Shown here: positions 1-11,839 of the stretch, piece after piece | How the letters are laid out: the number at the start of each line of letters is the position of its first letter | How positions within the stretch are numbered: position 1 is the first letter of the stretch | NCBI GenBank assembly: GCA_007570785.1 | Contig: ML660201.1 | Coordinates: 45,842,473 to 45,906,472 of the forward strand | Source: Antilocapra americana | Lineage: Eukaryota; Chordata; Mammalia; Artiodactyla; Antilocapridae | Direction: 5' to 3' | DNA: 64,000 nt | The notes under the pieces: model-generated | What the model was told of the DNA's origin: nothing | Database searches by the model: none | Seen by the model: only the letters and a program-made list of their open reading frames with translations | Made by a program: the position numbers and the translations under genes

Positions 1-2635
1 GCCACCACAACCCACCCACAGCCCTGACTAAGCCACCATGGCTCTCCTTCAAGTGGACACAAGTGCCCGGCCCATGCCCAGCTCAGAGGGTCAGGAGGAT
101 GCTTGCCCTGAAGCCCTGACCCAGCCATGATGCTCCGTGGACCCTGGTGCCACCTCTGCCAAGCCTATGGCTTCTGTCTCCCTGCCCTCTGTCTGCCCTC
201 TCACCACCCCTCTCCCTGCCTCCCTGAGCCACCCCCAAACAGCTTGCCACTAGGGTGATCCTTGACTCTTTTCTCCAATTTGGCTGCCCTCTCCACCAGC
301 CCCAGTGCTGGAGGCAGCCCCACCCCCAAGGGCTGAGTGCCACAGAGCTGGCAGCTGCAAGAGTCCAGAAACTGCAGACAGTGGCGTTTAGGAGCAGTTT
401 CCTTGTCTTGGCACTTTCCTCCTCCTGACCTAAGCACAACCCCACAGGGGTATGGCTGGGTACAGACCATGGCCCATTTGTAGGTTGGACACCATGGCAC
501 ATCTTGGTGGAATGTGGGGAGTATCTGCAAAGACCCTCTCCCATTTCTTCACCTTACGGAGCCTGAGGGCCAGCACATTGTAGGAGCTCCCGCTGTGGCC
601 TGCGGCTCCTCAGCCATGCCCTACTGGGAAAACCCAGCCCCACCTCCAGCCCTGGCTTACACCTGCTGTGAACAGGCCACAGAAGTGGGGCCACTGCTGC
701 AGTCCGCCCCCTCCAGGGCCCCTAGAGACGGAGCGCCGTCTCCTGAGCCCCTTCTCTGCCCTCCCCCATCAGCACTATATTGTCATCCTTTGTGGGGAGG
801 GATAGCAGAGAGCACATATGCCGGGGCTCTGAGCCCATTTTCATAATGAGGCTGATCATGATGAATAATTCATTAGGTGCCTGGGGGTGCATGGCGCACC
901 ACATGGAAATGGCCTGTCTCCCCATTCTGAAGCCCAGGTCAATCTGATGGGTATAGCCAGGGACCCATCCCCTTTTGCCTGAGTGTCCAGGGTGGAAAGG
1001 GCACAACTCTGGGGACCTGGTGGGAAAGCAAAGCAGGACAGATTGTAGTCAGATGTGGGGAAGAACCAGTGGTTCATCAGGCACACCCACCCTGGGATGG
1101 ATTCTTGACTGGCTAAGACATCTGCATGGAGGGTCTCTGCAGAAGGCAGTGAGAAGATGCTCTGTCTGGAGTGGGTGTAGGGGTGAGGAAAGGCTGCCTG
1201 GCTGGAACTGGTATGGCAGCAGAGACCTGGGCTCGCCATGTCTGGGGACCACAGGCCAAGTCTGGACCTATGGGAGCCTTTCTCAGTCCTGTCAACCCCC
1301 ACATGTGTCCCATCAGGGCAGAAATGGCTTATAGCCCTGCTCACACCCCTCTCTGCTTCAGCCCCCAAGACGGCCTTAGCCCAACTGTATACTGCTAGTC
1401 CCTTGCAGGGAAACCAAGGTGTGGCTGACTGTCTTTACCTCCCAGTCCCGCCCTGGAGCCCTGACTTGCCAGCCCTGGATGGTGGGGGTGATAGTGAGGA
1501 GTATCGAGGCAGAGGTGCAGGCTGGTGCAGCCCCTGTCCTGGACTGCCTAGCTGTATCCACAGAGAGTGAGACCCCAGGACTCAGAGATCCCTGACCCAA
1601 GTCTTCAGCTCCTCTCCCCACAGCTGGGCTTCTCTGGACAGTCATGGTGAACCAGACAAATGCTCTTCACGTGTCCTCACTCCTACGGGTAGCCAGAAAT
1701 GGGATTTCTGAGCCAGTGATGGCATTGTAGTCCCAGCCCATCTTGTCTGCCCCTGGCCATCCCCGCACTGCGTCTGCTCAGTGCTCCCTGGGAATGTGTA
1801 ATTAATATTTGCAGAGTGTCACATCTGGAGCTGGCTGGAGGCAAGGACTGAAGTCTGGCCACACCGAGGACCCCTTTTCTGAGGGGCTCAGGGAGGCAGG
1901 AACAGGGCCCTCTGCAGGTGCCCTTGAAACAGGTTTCTCCTTGTTCCTCCACCCTCACCCCCACCCCCACCCACCACCAGTTTCCAAAACACAGGCACCC
2001 TCACACGCTGGCTTAGGGGGTGCTGACCCGGGCTGTGTTTGGCCCCCATTTGGGTTAGGAAGCCCTCTCTGGGCACCTCAGGTGGGAGCAGCCGTGTCCA
2101 GGAGTGCCAGAGGGGCTCAGAACCCTGGCGGGGCTGCAGCAAACGAGGATGCAGGAAGCTGGGGTGGAGGAAGGTGCGGGGGGACAGAAGCAGCCCTGGG
2201 AGGGCCAGAAAAGGGGAGCACCAGTGGTTGTGACCCTCAGACGTCCCCTTAGTCCTTCAGTCAAAGCACTGTGGTTCAGCTGGCCTCAAGAGGCAGACCT
2301 CAGCTCCTTGGCCAGGTAGACCCACACTTATGCAGGACACGCACGGCAGTCCCAGCTCACGTGCTCCATAAGGAGAGCGGTGCTGAGGGAGCCCCACCCA
2401 GGCCCGTGACACCCCTTCCTTGAGGTTACAGGAAGCTGCAGAACCACCATCCAGGGTCTCCATGGTTGCTTCTCCCCTTACGGTCCCCTACCCGTGCTCC
2501 AGCCACCTCCCACTGAGGCCTGGCGGCGCCCTCTCGTCTCCCCAGTGCAGATGATCCGGACGTGGGGCGAGTGAGGGTGGGGATGGTGGGGGGCGTGCGT
2601 GTGAAATATGCCGCTGGGTAGGGATTGCTGCCTCT
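1..2635. other. GC-rich intronic sequence, no gene seen
   Basis: I see no exon, RNA gene or recognisable transposon here. Short open frames occur on both strands but have low-complexity, proline-, glycine- and serine-rich translations typical of GC-rich intron. A short C-rich tract of the form (CACCCC)n lies near 1950-1980. Small AT-rich patches near 840-880 and 1795-1815 contain TAAT-type motifs but are too short to call. Confidence 0.6.
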
Positions 2636-2639
2636 CGCC

Positions 2640-2840
2640 TCTCTAAAACCCACATATATTATTCTTTAATGGAAAGTTAATTGTCTTATTATTCCCTCCA
2701 TATGGTCCTCTTGCTCGGCACCCAGCGGGGATGCGTGGGGCTGGGGGAGTGGTGGCGGGGGCTCCTGGGAGGGCGTCTGAGACGTGGTGAGGCTGCCGCT
2801 GGAGCATAATTGGATCTATGGAGGCAGATCCGTGGGAGCC
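2640..2840. promoter_or_regulatory. Candidate conserved non-coding element
   Basis: An AT-rich island in GC-rich surroundings. It has repeated TAAT/ATTA cores (around 2664-2695) and, after a GC-rich gap, a second patch with a CATAATTGG motif near 2804. It matches no repeat I know. This composition is typical of homeodomain-rich enhancers in large developmental introns, but conservation has not been measured. The call is inference. Confidence 0.3.
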
Positions 2841-3800
2841 TCGCCGAAGCCCTTCCTGGGTCCCCTCTTGGCCCCCCTAGCCCAGCCTGCTCCCCACCTC
2901 TTTCCTTCCCAGGTCCTGCCCCAGGGTTGGCCTCTTTTGGCACCATCTCCCCAACCTGTGGTCCGGGGATGCTCCCTCCTGAGCGCTGTGTGGGGAGATA
3001 CCGGGTGGGCGGGGGTGGCGGTTGCTCTCCTGCTCGCCCCCTCCCCGCATACTCTGTGGTTGCCTGAAGGAGAAAATTCCATTTTTGAGAAGCTTTTCAA
3101 AAGTCAATTCATCTGTGGCAGGAGTTCCTGCCTGACAGTCAGCTGACTGGCTTGTATCTCCTGCACCCCTTCTGTACGCCCCCCGACCAGAGAGCGGGCA
3201 CGGGGGAGGCCAGTGTTGGGGGAGGACCATCCCAGGACACCCGACCCAGGGGCAGTGGCTCACGTTGGCCGTGCCTTCCATGGACACCCGCTGCCTGGAG
3301 CCACCACCACGCCGATGGCGCCTCTGGGGCTGCTAAACTGGGCCAGGACCTGTGCCTTTCTCAGCCGCTGTGCCCCTCCCAGGCCCTCCTCCTCTGTGGA
3401 GTGTGGGGATGTTAGGTTGGAAGAATCTCTCAGAGCAGGTGTAGGATGCAATGATAGGAAGATCCCCAAGGGGTGTGTGTGGGTGCTCTCATCTCTGGTC
3501 AATTCAGAACCCCTTACTCCCGGAGTCCTGCAGGGCAGGCAGGGAGCCCTGCTCGGAGGCTCCAGGGTCCTAGGAGAGTCTCAGCAAGGAGCTGCCCAGG
3601 TTCCAGTGGAGGCTGTGGGTGTGGAGGGGACAAGTCTGTGGGAGCGGCATCTCTGGGTAGGACAGGCAGACCCACGCCTAGTGATATACACCACCGGAGA
3701 AGGGGCCACCGGCTTCCACTTTGTGCCAAGAGGTCACTGTGGGGCCACATCCGAGGTCAGCTCCCAGAGGACAGAGAGCAGCTCAGGGCAGGAGAGAAAA
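2841..3800. other. Intronic sequence, no gene seen
   Basis: GC-rich unique sequence with no recognised exon or repeat. A + strand open frame of 221 codons (3213-3878) runs into the tail of the downstream SINE and resembles no family known to me. Confidence 0.5.
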
Positions 3801-3817
3801 GCTGTGTCATCTTCTGC

Positions 3818-4140
3818 TTTTTTGTTTGTTTGTTTATTTATTTATTTTTGGCTGTGCTGGGTCTTCGTTGCTGTGTAGGCTTGTCTTTAGTTGCAGCGTG
3901 AGGGGCTACTGTCTAGTGCACGGGCTTCTCATTGTGGTGTCTTCTCTTGTAGAGCACAGATGTTAGGACGTAGGGCTTCAGTAGTTGCGGCTCCCAGGCT
4001 CTGGAGCACAGGCTCAGGAGGTGTGGCGCACAGGCTTAGTTGCTCCATGGCGTGTGGGATCTTCCCAGATCAGGGATCGAACTCGTGTCTCTGGCATTGA
4101 CATGCGGATTCTTTACCACGGAGCCACCAGGGAAGCCCGA
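3818..4140 (-). mobile_element. CHR-2-type tRNA-derived SINE, full length
   Basis: The element is on the minus strand. The tRNA-like head, with its A/B-box region and the characteristic ending in the reverse sense (gccaccagggaagccc), is at about 4040-4138. The body is rich in short near-repeats. The tail appears here as a T-rich tract with TTTG and TTTA repeats at 3818-3846. Imperfect target-site duplications flank it at 3801-3817 and 4141-4153 (shared core gtgtc...ttctg). The family is a cetartiodactyl SINE, which supports the ruminant assignment. Confidence 0.85.
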
Positions 4141-4153
4141 GCCGTGTCTTCTG

Positions 4154-4390
4154 AGGTACTACAGCTTGTAAGTGGCAGAACTGAAATTTGAACCTGGAGC
4201 CTGTGCCTTGGGCAATAACGGAATGGAAGGTGGTGGAGGAAAGAGTGAAGTGGGGAGGAGTGACAGGGCTGGGCGTCCTTGTACTGTGGGACCTGGTGCA
4301 TGTTTTCCTGAGCCTTGATTCCTCCATCTGTGAAACGGGGATCCAAGCACCTCTGTCCTCAAGAGAGATGTAAGGATCTCAAGGGAGCAG
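4154..4390. repeat. MIR-like ancient SINE fragments
   Basis: 4154-4208 resembles the reverse strand of the MIR core (remnants of the accession-like stretch reading ggcagaactgaaatttgaacc). 4285-4390 resembles a forward MIR 3' half (tccatctgtgaaacgggga). Both are diverged and short. Assignment is by recall of the consensus only. Confidence 0.45.
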
Positions 4391-4583
4391 GGGCAAGGAA
4401 AGGCTGCAGACAGAGCCCTGCAAATGTGGGGGTGTCTCTGTGCCCCCTCCAGTATCAATTGCCTGCCCTTCCAGGACTTAATTATGGTTTTAGAAAGTCC
4501 AGATACGCAGGCTGTCACCTTTGCTTGTTGAAGCCCAAGAATTTGGAAATCGTTTTCCTCTGCCTTGCCTTCTTAGTCCTGTG

Positions 4584-4885
4584 CAGGCAGCTATAACAGA
4601 ATACTGTAAACTAGGTGACTATCAACGACAGAAATTTCTCATGTTTCTAGAAGCTGGGCAGTTCAAAATATCTGAAGTCCAGATATCCGCAGATTTGGTG
4701 TTTGGTGAGAGCCCACGTCCTGGTTCATTGATAGCTGTCTTCTCGCTAGGTCCTCACATGGTGGAAGGGGCGAAGGACCTCTCTGGGGTTTCCTTTATAA
4801 GGGCACTAATCCCGTCCACCCTTATGACCTAACCACCTCCCAAGAGGCCCACCTCTAAATACTGTTTCTCAGATCAATCACCCAG
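4584..4885 (-). mobile_element. MLT1/MaLR-type solo LTR remnant
   Basis: Read on the minus strand, this matches the 3' two thirds of an MLT1-class (ERVL-MaLR) LTR. It has the ATAAGG...-type core, the region that reads cctcacatggtggaagg on the + strand, and, near 4585-4640, the polyadenylation-side end with its CAGCTATAAC-type terminus. No internal retroviral region adjoins it, so it is a solo LTR. Old and diverged, with no intact coding sequence. Confidence 0.7.
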
Positions 4886-5178
4886 GTGCCAGCTTGTCCC
4901 CCCCAGGCCCTGTGGGCTCAGAGAAGGGCATGGGGCTGGTCTGGCTTTAGAGTCAGAGTGGTAGGAAGCCACCAAGCTCTGGGTTCTTGAGGGTGGCAGC
5001 TCTTGGCCTGAGGTGCCTTGGTTTAAGAAAGAGATGCCCTCAGAGGCACGATCAGAACCTTACCAGATGGACAGTGCCACTCTCTTGGGAGGTTGAGAAC
5101 CTGTGCCTTCGGGCCCCTTCTCTGAAGTGGATGCCCTTCAATCCTTCCATCCTGGGAATCTAGGCTGTTTGTCAAAGC

Positions 5179-5297
5179 ATTCCCTGGCAGCCAAGTGGTT
5201 AGCACTCAGCGCTTTCAGTGCTGGGGGCCTGGGTTCAATTCCTGGCTGGGGAGCTAGGATCCCACAAGCCATGTGGCATGGGCAAATCCCACCCCCA
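5179..5297 (+). mobile_element. CHR-family short tRNA-derived SINE
   Basis: The element begins with a variant of the attccctggcggtccagtgg head, contains a recognisable B-box-like ggttcaattcc, and ends with the gccatgtggcatgggcaaa-type stretch and a short A/C tail. The subfamily is the short CHR type seen again at about 20.0, 36.5 and 63.9 kb in this window. Confidence 0.75.
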
Positions 5298-7365
5298 CCG
5301 TGGCAAGAGTTCTGATAAACACTTTGCCTTTCTTCTGGGGTCCCCAGGGGGGCTGGCCTAGCAGCAGAACATCTGGGAGTCAGCTCTGATGGGGACTAAG
5401 TGCTTGCAGATTATTGAGGAGGCCAGAGCCTGTTCACTTCTCCTTTGGTCCCTGTGTCCATCTCTGGAGAGTGATGGGGCTACATGTCCAGAGCTGGGGG
5501 CTCATCTGTATGGGAGATGGGGGATGGAGTAGAGGACTGAATGGGTTTCCATGCTGGGCCCCTGGGGATGGCTGACCCAGTCTACATCCCCGCCCCCGCC
5601 CTCCACCCCCATCAATCGCTGGATCGGTGGCAGCCACGAGGACACTCGCCTGAGATTCATGGAGCCCCAAGCATTTGGCAGAGCCAGAGAAGTAATTGGT
5701 TCTGACAAACCACAGCCAGCCCCAGGGGCAACATGAGCAGCGTTTACCACTACCAGGCAGGAGACGGAGGCTCAGCCTGGCCTCCCTCCACCTTCTCTGA
5801 GCATGGCTCCCCTCTCCTTGTGAGCAGAGATCTGGTGTCTGGAGAAGGTTGCCGAGCCCCAAATTCCTCATCTTTCCTAAACCTCTCTCTCAGCCCTGGA
5901 AGCCACCAGGCTCCTTGGCGATGGTGGGGCAATGAAGACAGAGGTGGATCCGGATCCTGGGTAGACTCGTCAGGCTCCCTCCTTGTCCATCTGTGGGTTC
6001 CCATGAATCAGGGAACCAAGTGACTGACACTAGGGCTTTTTCACTCTAGCCTCAGGATGTGAAGTTGGGGGCTGGGCCCCCACATGAGAGGATGTGCGGG
6101 AGGAAGAGCAGGCTGGGTGGAGGAGCAGGCTATGCACCCATATGGGGTGCACGTATGCACACATACCTGCCATGCACAAACATGCATGTATGTGACCCAC
6201 ATGGAGTAGTGCTCAGCTAGGAACTCTTCAGTGTCTGGTTAGCAGCGGGGACAGGCATCTGAGGACCGCAAAGGGAGAGATTGGGACTCCGATCTGTCCC
6301 CCAGGACCGTGGGGCCCATCCAGCCCACCTAGGGGAACCATGGGCCAGGGCATCAGAAATGTAAAGCTTCAGTGTCAGATGCCCTGAGCAAGCTAGACTT
6401 GCTGGGGTCTGCCAAGTTTGGTCCTGTCACATAGAGGGTCACTGATGGCTCTTTGTGAGGGAACAGAGGGTGTGAGGGCTGTGGAGAAGGGCCCCAGAGA
6501 AGAGCTGGCTGCACAGTATGCTGGCACCCCGGACCTCAGGCTGGAGTCAGGGCGGCTGGGCCCTTCCTAGAGTGACTGGAAGGCCTGGCAGGAGGAGCAG
6601 GGAGCCTTCAGACCTCCAGCCATCCACGTGACCTCACCGCCCTCATTGGCCTTCTCAGCTTCCTCCTCCTCCTGCACTTGCGGCACTCCCCACTCACCCC
6701 TCTTCCCTCCAGGCCTCTCCCCAGTTTGAAACCCAGCCCACAGCTCCCTCCCCAAGGAGGCCCTCCAGATCAGTGCTGCTCCCATCTCTTGTCTGCTCTT
6801 ACATTCAGGAGGAGGGGCTGCCAGGGACCTCTTGTGGACCCAGTCCAGTCTTCCCATCACATGGGGCACAGAGACCATGCCCAACAGGGCAGGCTCCTGC
6901 CTGGGCCTCCCAGGATTCCGCCTGAACACAAAGCAACAGACCTAGAAGGCAACTCGCCCCTGGAGATTGATTATTGGTCCCATGACTCACTGGGAGAGAG
7001 TCTCTGACCTGTGGAGACTTTGTGAGGTGGGATGTGGCTGCTCACAGGGGGAGGAGAGACGAGAGGAGTGTGATGCTGCATATGGGAATGTCTCTGCACA
7101 CGCAAAAGAGAACACGTGAACCTGTGTGTGCGGGCGCTCTGGTGGGAGCAGGAGCAGGAGCAGGGGAGTGTGTGTGTCTGTGGAAGGGAGTGGCAGCGCC
7201 GCATGTGGGGGCGGGATGTGTGACCTGGCAAGCGCGTACACGCATGTGTATGTGTTGAGTGCACAGTTCTGTGTGCTCTGTGAGCAGATGTGAACAGGAA
7301 CGTTCACAGGCCAGGGTGGGACTGCGAGGAGGCAGGTGCCGCAAGCTTTGTGTCACCCGAGCAGG
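5298..7365. other. Intronic sequence, no gene seen
   Basis: Unique GC-rich intron. A GT/CA-rich patch lies at 6150-6200 and another at 7080-7260 with alternating purine-pyrimidine runs. No exon-like frame with recognisable homology was found. Confidence 0.5.
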
Positions 7366-7369
7366 CGAG

Positions 7370-7402
7370 AACTACTTAACCGATTAATTAGTGAAGCCGA
7401 GA
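7370..7402. promoter_or_regulatory. Short homeodomain-motif patch
   Basis: A short AT-rich patch centred on cttaaccgattaattag (about 7376-7392), which contains overlapping TTAATTA homeodomain cores. It lies isolated in GC-rich DNA. It could be the core of a small conserved element. Length and lack of alignment keep the confidence low. Confidence 0.2.
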
Positions 7403-8215
7403 AATCTCAGTTGTGGGTGAGGAGCTCACTGTCTCACACACATACACATACACATGCCATGTCTCCACGTACCGTGCACATCTTTCCCAAGTCACTCTGC
7501 CTGATATTGTTCTCAGCAACGGTCCTTGCTTATGGATGTGTGTCCTCACGCCCCTATGTGTCCGCGCCCTGGGCTGCTGGACCAAGCAACCCCTGTGGAG
7601 AGCACAGCCTTGTGCACACCCCACGGATGAGGGAGCTGCGGCTGGTTAGGGGCACTGGGCAGGAGCCTCCTTTCAAGGGTCTGGGCCTCCTCGTGAGGGG
7701 GGAGCAGCCCTTCCAGCCTGGGGCTGGTGTCTGCTTATGGGCTTCCTGCCCCAGGGTAGCAGGAAAGGTATGGGTGCCTGTGGGCTTAGAGCTGAGCTGG
7801 AGTCCGCAGGGAGCTTCCCACAGCTCAGAACAAGCCACTCCCGCTTGGCCCCCCCCCCAACCCCGTGCCTTGTCACCAGGCGGCTTCTTCCACCAGCCCT
7901 CAGGCAGACCCAGGGGCCCATCCCTCCAGCCCCAAGCTGACTGAGCCCCTCCCCTCTCCTGTCCCTAGAAAGGGAGAGCCCCGTGCTCCCGCGTGCTCCC
8001 CATCAGCAGAATTGTAGCTGCCTCTGTTTGAATCTCCGGTTTGAGCGCAGCTCCCGGGGCGCACAGTGGGGTTTGTAGGGTTTGGCCTTGAGGCCCAGAG
8101 TCTCGCTTGATGTTGACTGCGGCAGGCCTGCCACCCGCTCCTGCGGCCCCTCTCAGACCCCGGGGGCCTACTGCTTGCCTTGTTGTGCAGGGGCCCCAGA
8201 AGCCAGGTCAAGCGG
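7403..8215. other. Intronic sequence with a CA microsatellite
   Basis: A degenerate (CA)n/(CATA)n tract lies at about 7434-7457. The rest is unique GC-rich sequence. A + strand open frame of 202 codons (7336-7944) crosses the microsatellite and has no recognisable domain. Confidence 0.45.
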
Positions 8216-8219
8216 CAGC

Positions 8220-8405
8220 CACTTGCCTCCTGATCAGGTATTGACAGAGGAGCTTTCATTATGCTCCAGCTACAGGCACGGAATAAATTGGTGTGCCGCA
8301 AATTTATTCTTTTTTAAAAAGGGACTTTTTTACACTGGGGAAAACTTTTTAAAAGAACATTTGTATAAAAAGCAATTACCATGCCAGTAATTTTTATGTA
8401 TTCTC
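8220..8405. promoter_or_regulatory. Candidate conserved non-coding element
   Basis: An unusually AT-rich stretch without a recognisable repeat, bounded by GC-rich sequence on both sides. It contains AAATTTATTC near 8299-8308, an imperfect palindrome around tttttaaaaag near 8310-8322, a second at cttttta-aaag near 8345-8353, and CAATTACC/GTAATTTT motifs near 8373-8393. The abrupt composition change and lack of repeat signature suggest a constrained element. Function is not shown. Confidence 0.35.
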
Positions 8406-8814
8406 CCCCTTCCATTGCCTTTGTGTTTGAACGTGACCGCCTCCCCGGCAGCTGCAGCCTGGCTCCCCAGCCTCCTGGCTAGAGCTTACCGCCTGCCAGA
8501 GTGCCGCCTCCTCCTCCAGGAAGGCTCTGGATGCAAGGCCCAGGCCCAGCAGGGGTGCAAGCTTGGGAGCATGGCGGGGTGGATTTATATTCAAAACTCA
8601 GGTACTTTGGAAATTTCCTCCTTCATGCGTCTGTGTCCCGAGGTTGCTCCATTTCCAGGGCTGGCGTGGCCCTTCTGGGCCCCTCTTGGCATCAGCTAAG
8701 TACTTAGAGGCACCTGCTTCCCACAGCCTCAGGGCCCTGTTCCATGAGGGAGGAAGTGGTGGTGTGGGAGCAGGTATTTTCCCTCCCAAGGAGCCACTAA
8801 CGGGCACCCTGCTT

Positions 8815-8878
8815 CCCCAGCCATTATTGCTCTCACACTCGATGCATTATGTAAATTGTCTCCGTTGCTAAGTGGTGA
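8815..8878. promoter_or_regulatory. Candidate conserved non-coding element, small
   Basis: A short AT-rich patch with CCATTATTG (8819-8827), GATGCATTATG and GTAAATTG motifs, typical of SOX/POU/homeodomain site mixtures. The surrounding 400 bases are ordinary GC-rich intron. Assigned on motif content only. Confidence 0.25.
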
Positions 8879-8879
8879 A

Positions 8880-10334
8880 GGAGCTGCTCAGGGGGAACGG
8901 AGGTCTGGAGCCTTGTGGGGGAAGGCAGGAGACTGGCCCTGAACACTCACTGCTCCGAATCAGGGAGGGTCTGGCAGCCTCCTGGATCAGACGCAGCCCC
9001 CTAGGGCTGGCACTGTCTCCCTCTCAGACCATAGCTTGCTGAGGCTGGTGGCTGAATCCCACAGCAGATGAGCTGGGTGGGCTTCCTCATTGGACAGGGC
9101 CATCAGATTGGGCCCTAGCCTCCCTCCTCAGACTGGCTCCCAGGAAGGAGCCAGGGAGGCCTGCTTCTCCCACCTACCTGCACGAGTTTCGGCAGCAGCG
9201 TCTCCTTAGATACACAGATCCTCCTTAGAAACCCTTGGTGGAGCTGGAGAGGTCATGTCCATCTGTGGGGCTGGGTGACCCACCCTTTGCCTCCTGGACA
9301 CCCTGGGACTCCTTCTACAGTAAGCACCCAGTGAACTCAGGATATAGAAGAGCGAGTTTTGGAGTGGCTCCACACACTGGGGCACCAGCAAGTTCTTGGG
9401 TCTCAGGGGTCTGAGATCTTAGTGAGGTGTGTAGGGGCATGGGGGTTCCGGGGCCTGGGCACGGCCTCAGTGATGGAGGGGCTCTCCCAGGGACTCACCT
9501 GGCTTTCCACCTTCTCTTTTGAGACACAAGGTCTTCTGGGGGCTCCAGCCCATCTGGAGAGCCGAGCACTCTGAACTTCTTGCAGACTGAGCCAGACTCT
9601 GCCTAGCTCGTGTTTGCATGAGGCTGGTGGGCGCACACTTTACACGTGTCTTCTCGTCCCTGGGACTGAGGGTCCAGTGCAAGGGGGCCACCGGAAGGAC
9701 TCACAGCTGTGTGTGTTTCTGGAAAATTTGAGATTCCAGGGAGGGTGTGAGATTGACAAAAACATTGTAGCCCGCTTGGCCCATTGCCCACGCAGTCCCT
9801 TCTCCTCCCACCCATCCCCAGGCATGGCCGCCTGTGGCTGTGGGTGAGATGGGCCACCTGGCCTTGGCACAGGCTTCACCAGAGGTTGGTACAATGGGCC
9901 TGAGTGATTCTATGGCCTCACAGACATTGTAGAAGACTTGGAGCTTCTTCCTCCTCACCCTGCACTGTCCGCTACTGTCCCCAGGATGCCTGGCTTGCTC
10001 TCCTAGACCCCTGTGGGCTGCTGACCCTCAACTTGCTTTCTGAATACCTCCAACTTTGGAGAAATGTAAGAATAGGGGTGAGAGATTGCCAGATTGGTGT
10101 CTATGTGCTTGGTGTCTTTTGTCTGTGTACTCAGCTGAACAGGGAAGTGAAATGCTTAACTGCCTTAATTTTTGGTAAGAGTAACAGAGGTGATGACAGC
10201 TGCTGCCTTTTGGGGATTGCTTTCTGCAGACCAGAGGCTGGGGTCAAAGCAGTTAGTCTCCTGTCCCTGACTCCTCCACTTCCATTATTCTCTCTTCTCT
10301 CTCCCTCCCTCCCATCACTCTCCCCCTCCCCATC
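8880..10334. other. Intronic sequence, no gene seen
   Basis: Unique sequence with no recognised repeat or exon. At 10280-10340 a pyrimidine-rich CT/CCCT low-complexity tract leads into the Bov-tA insertion. Confidence 0.45.
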
Positions 10335-10343
10335 TCTTTTCTT

Positions 10344-10566
10344 GGGCCTCTCAGGTAGCTCAGGGGTAAAGACTCTGCCTGCAATTCAGGAGACACGGCT
10401 TTGATCCCTGGGTCAGAAGATCCCCTGGGGAAGGAAACTACAACCGACTCCAGTACTGTTGCCTGAGAAATCCCATGGACAGAGGAGCTTGACGGGCTGC
10501 AAAGGAGTGCAAAGTCCATGGGGTTGCAAAGGAGTCGGGTACGACTTAGCGACTAAACAACAACAA
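10344..10566 (+). mobile_element. Bov-tA SINE
   Basis: The tRNA-like head begins at about 10344 and the Bov-A body runs to gactaaacaacaaca. A 9-bp direct repeat (tcttttctt) flanks it at 10335-10343 and 10567-10575, consistent with a target-site duplication. The 3' half is unusual: the stretch gttgcaaaggagt occurs in two near copies at about 10498-10508 and 10525-10535, so this copy carries a short internal duplication of the Bov-A end. Confidence 0.9.
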
Positions 10567-11517
10567 TCTTTTCTTCCTTTCTAATTTTTTTTTCTTAAAT
10601 TTCTAGATGGATTTTTAAAGTCAGGGTTTTAAAATCAGCATCACACTCACACGTGGTGTGAAGTCATCGTTTTCCCAGGCGTGTTGTGTTAGGAGCACAG
10701 CAGACCCCTCCTCTCCACCCTCAGCTCCCTAGAGGCTGTCACTTTCTAATCTCAGAGCTCCAGATCTCTAAATGACATGTTTATGTCGCTGCTTCATGGT
10801 TGTTCTGTTTTAGGCGTTATCCATGGACATCCACAAGCACAGTGTCCGCCCGGTCACAGTGCTGTCTCTTGTCTGACTCCCACCTTCCCCCCAATGTTGT
10901 ATGGTGATACAGCAGTTCAGGACTCAGTGTTGGTATTATCTTAATGGGGCAAATGCCATTCAGAACTGTGCAGCTCATAGTGCGCATTTTGGGGTACAAG
11001 TTTTACCTTTTTTTCCCTGCTGGTAACAACTGTCCGGTATTTACTTGGTTTCCTGTGAACCTTTACTAACTGTGCCCCAAGCTCCTGCCCCTTCTATCTG
11101 ACCTCTTCTCACATTTGCACACACACCTGGGCTCTAGGTCATACTGCCCAGGGAAGTCTTGCTTGGGATTTCCCTCACTTCTCTTCTGAGTTGGAGTCCC
11201 TCTCTTCTGCATTCTGTACACTCCTCTTTCTTGGCTTTTGGTTTTCTCCCTTGGTGAATTAGAGAACATTTTCAGCTGGCATTCTGTGCAAAGGTGTATG
11301 GGAGCCAGATTTTTGGGGCTTTCATGTATCAGAAAGCCTGCCCTCTCCCCAACACCTGGCAGAGGTTTTAGGTAGGTGTGGAAGTTCAGGGTGGAAGCCG
11401 TTTGCCTCAGAATTTCCAAGGCAGCACTTCATTCCTTCCAGCTTCCTGAGTTGCTGTGCAAAGGTCCAGAGTTGTGCGGATTCCCAATCCTTTGTACATG
11501 ACCTCTTTTTTATCTCT

Positions 11518-11815
11518 CTGTGTGTGCTTAGTCACTCAGTTTTGTCCGACTCTTTGTGACCCCATGGACTGTAGCCCACCAGACCCCTCTGCTCATGCGG
11601 ATTCTCCAGGCAAGAATACTGGAGTGGGTTGCCATGCCCTCCTCCAGGGGATCTTCCAAACCCAGGGATTGAACCCAGGTCTCCCACACTGCAGGCAGAT
11701 TCTTTACCATTGAGCCTCCAGGAAAGCCCATGAGTGGGTAGCCTATCCCTTCTCCAGGGGATCTACCCGACCCAGGAATCAAATTGAACTGGGCAAGTGG
11801 ATTCTTTCTCCCCAT
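11518..11815 (-). mobile_element. Bov-tA SINE plus adjoining Bov-type fragment
   Basis: 11518-11729 is a Bov-tA on the minus strand, with the body end (cttagtcactcag) first and the tRNA-derived head (ttctttaccattgagcctcc) last. It is followed directly by 11730-11815, a second diverged fragment with the same gatctacccgacccaggaa unit. This is either a tandem or a nested ruminant SINE. Confidence 0.85.
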
Positions 11816-11839
11816 GCCTCGTGTTCAGAAATTCCACCC

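Noticed and set aside
3213..3878. 221-codon open frame on the + strand
   Set aside because: Its C-terminal part is encoded by the T-rich tail of a SINE, so the frame is not a real gene.
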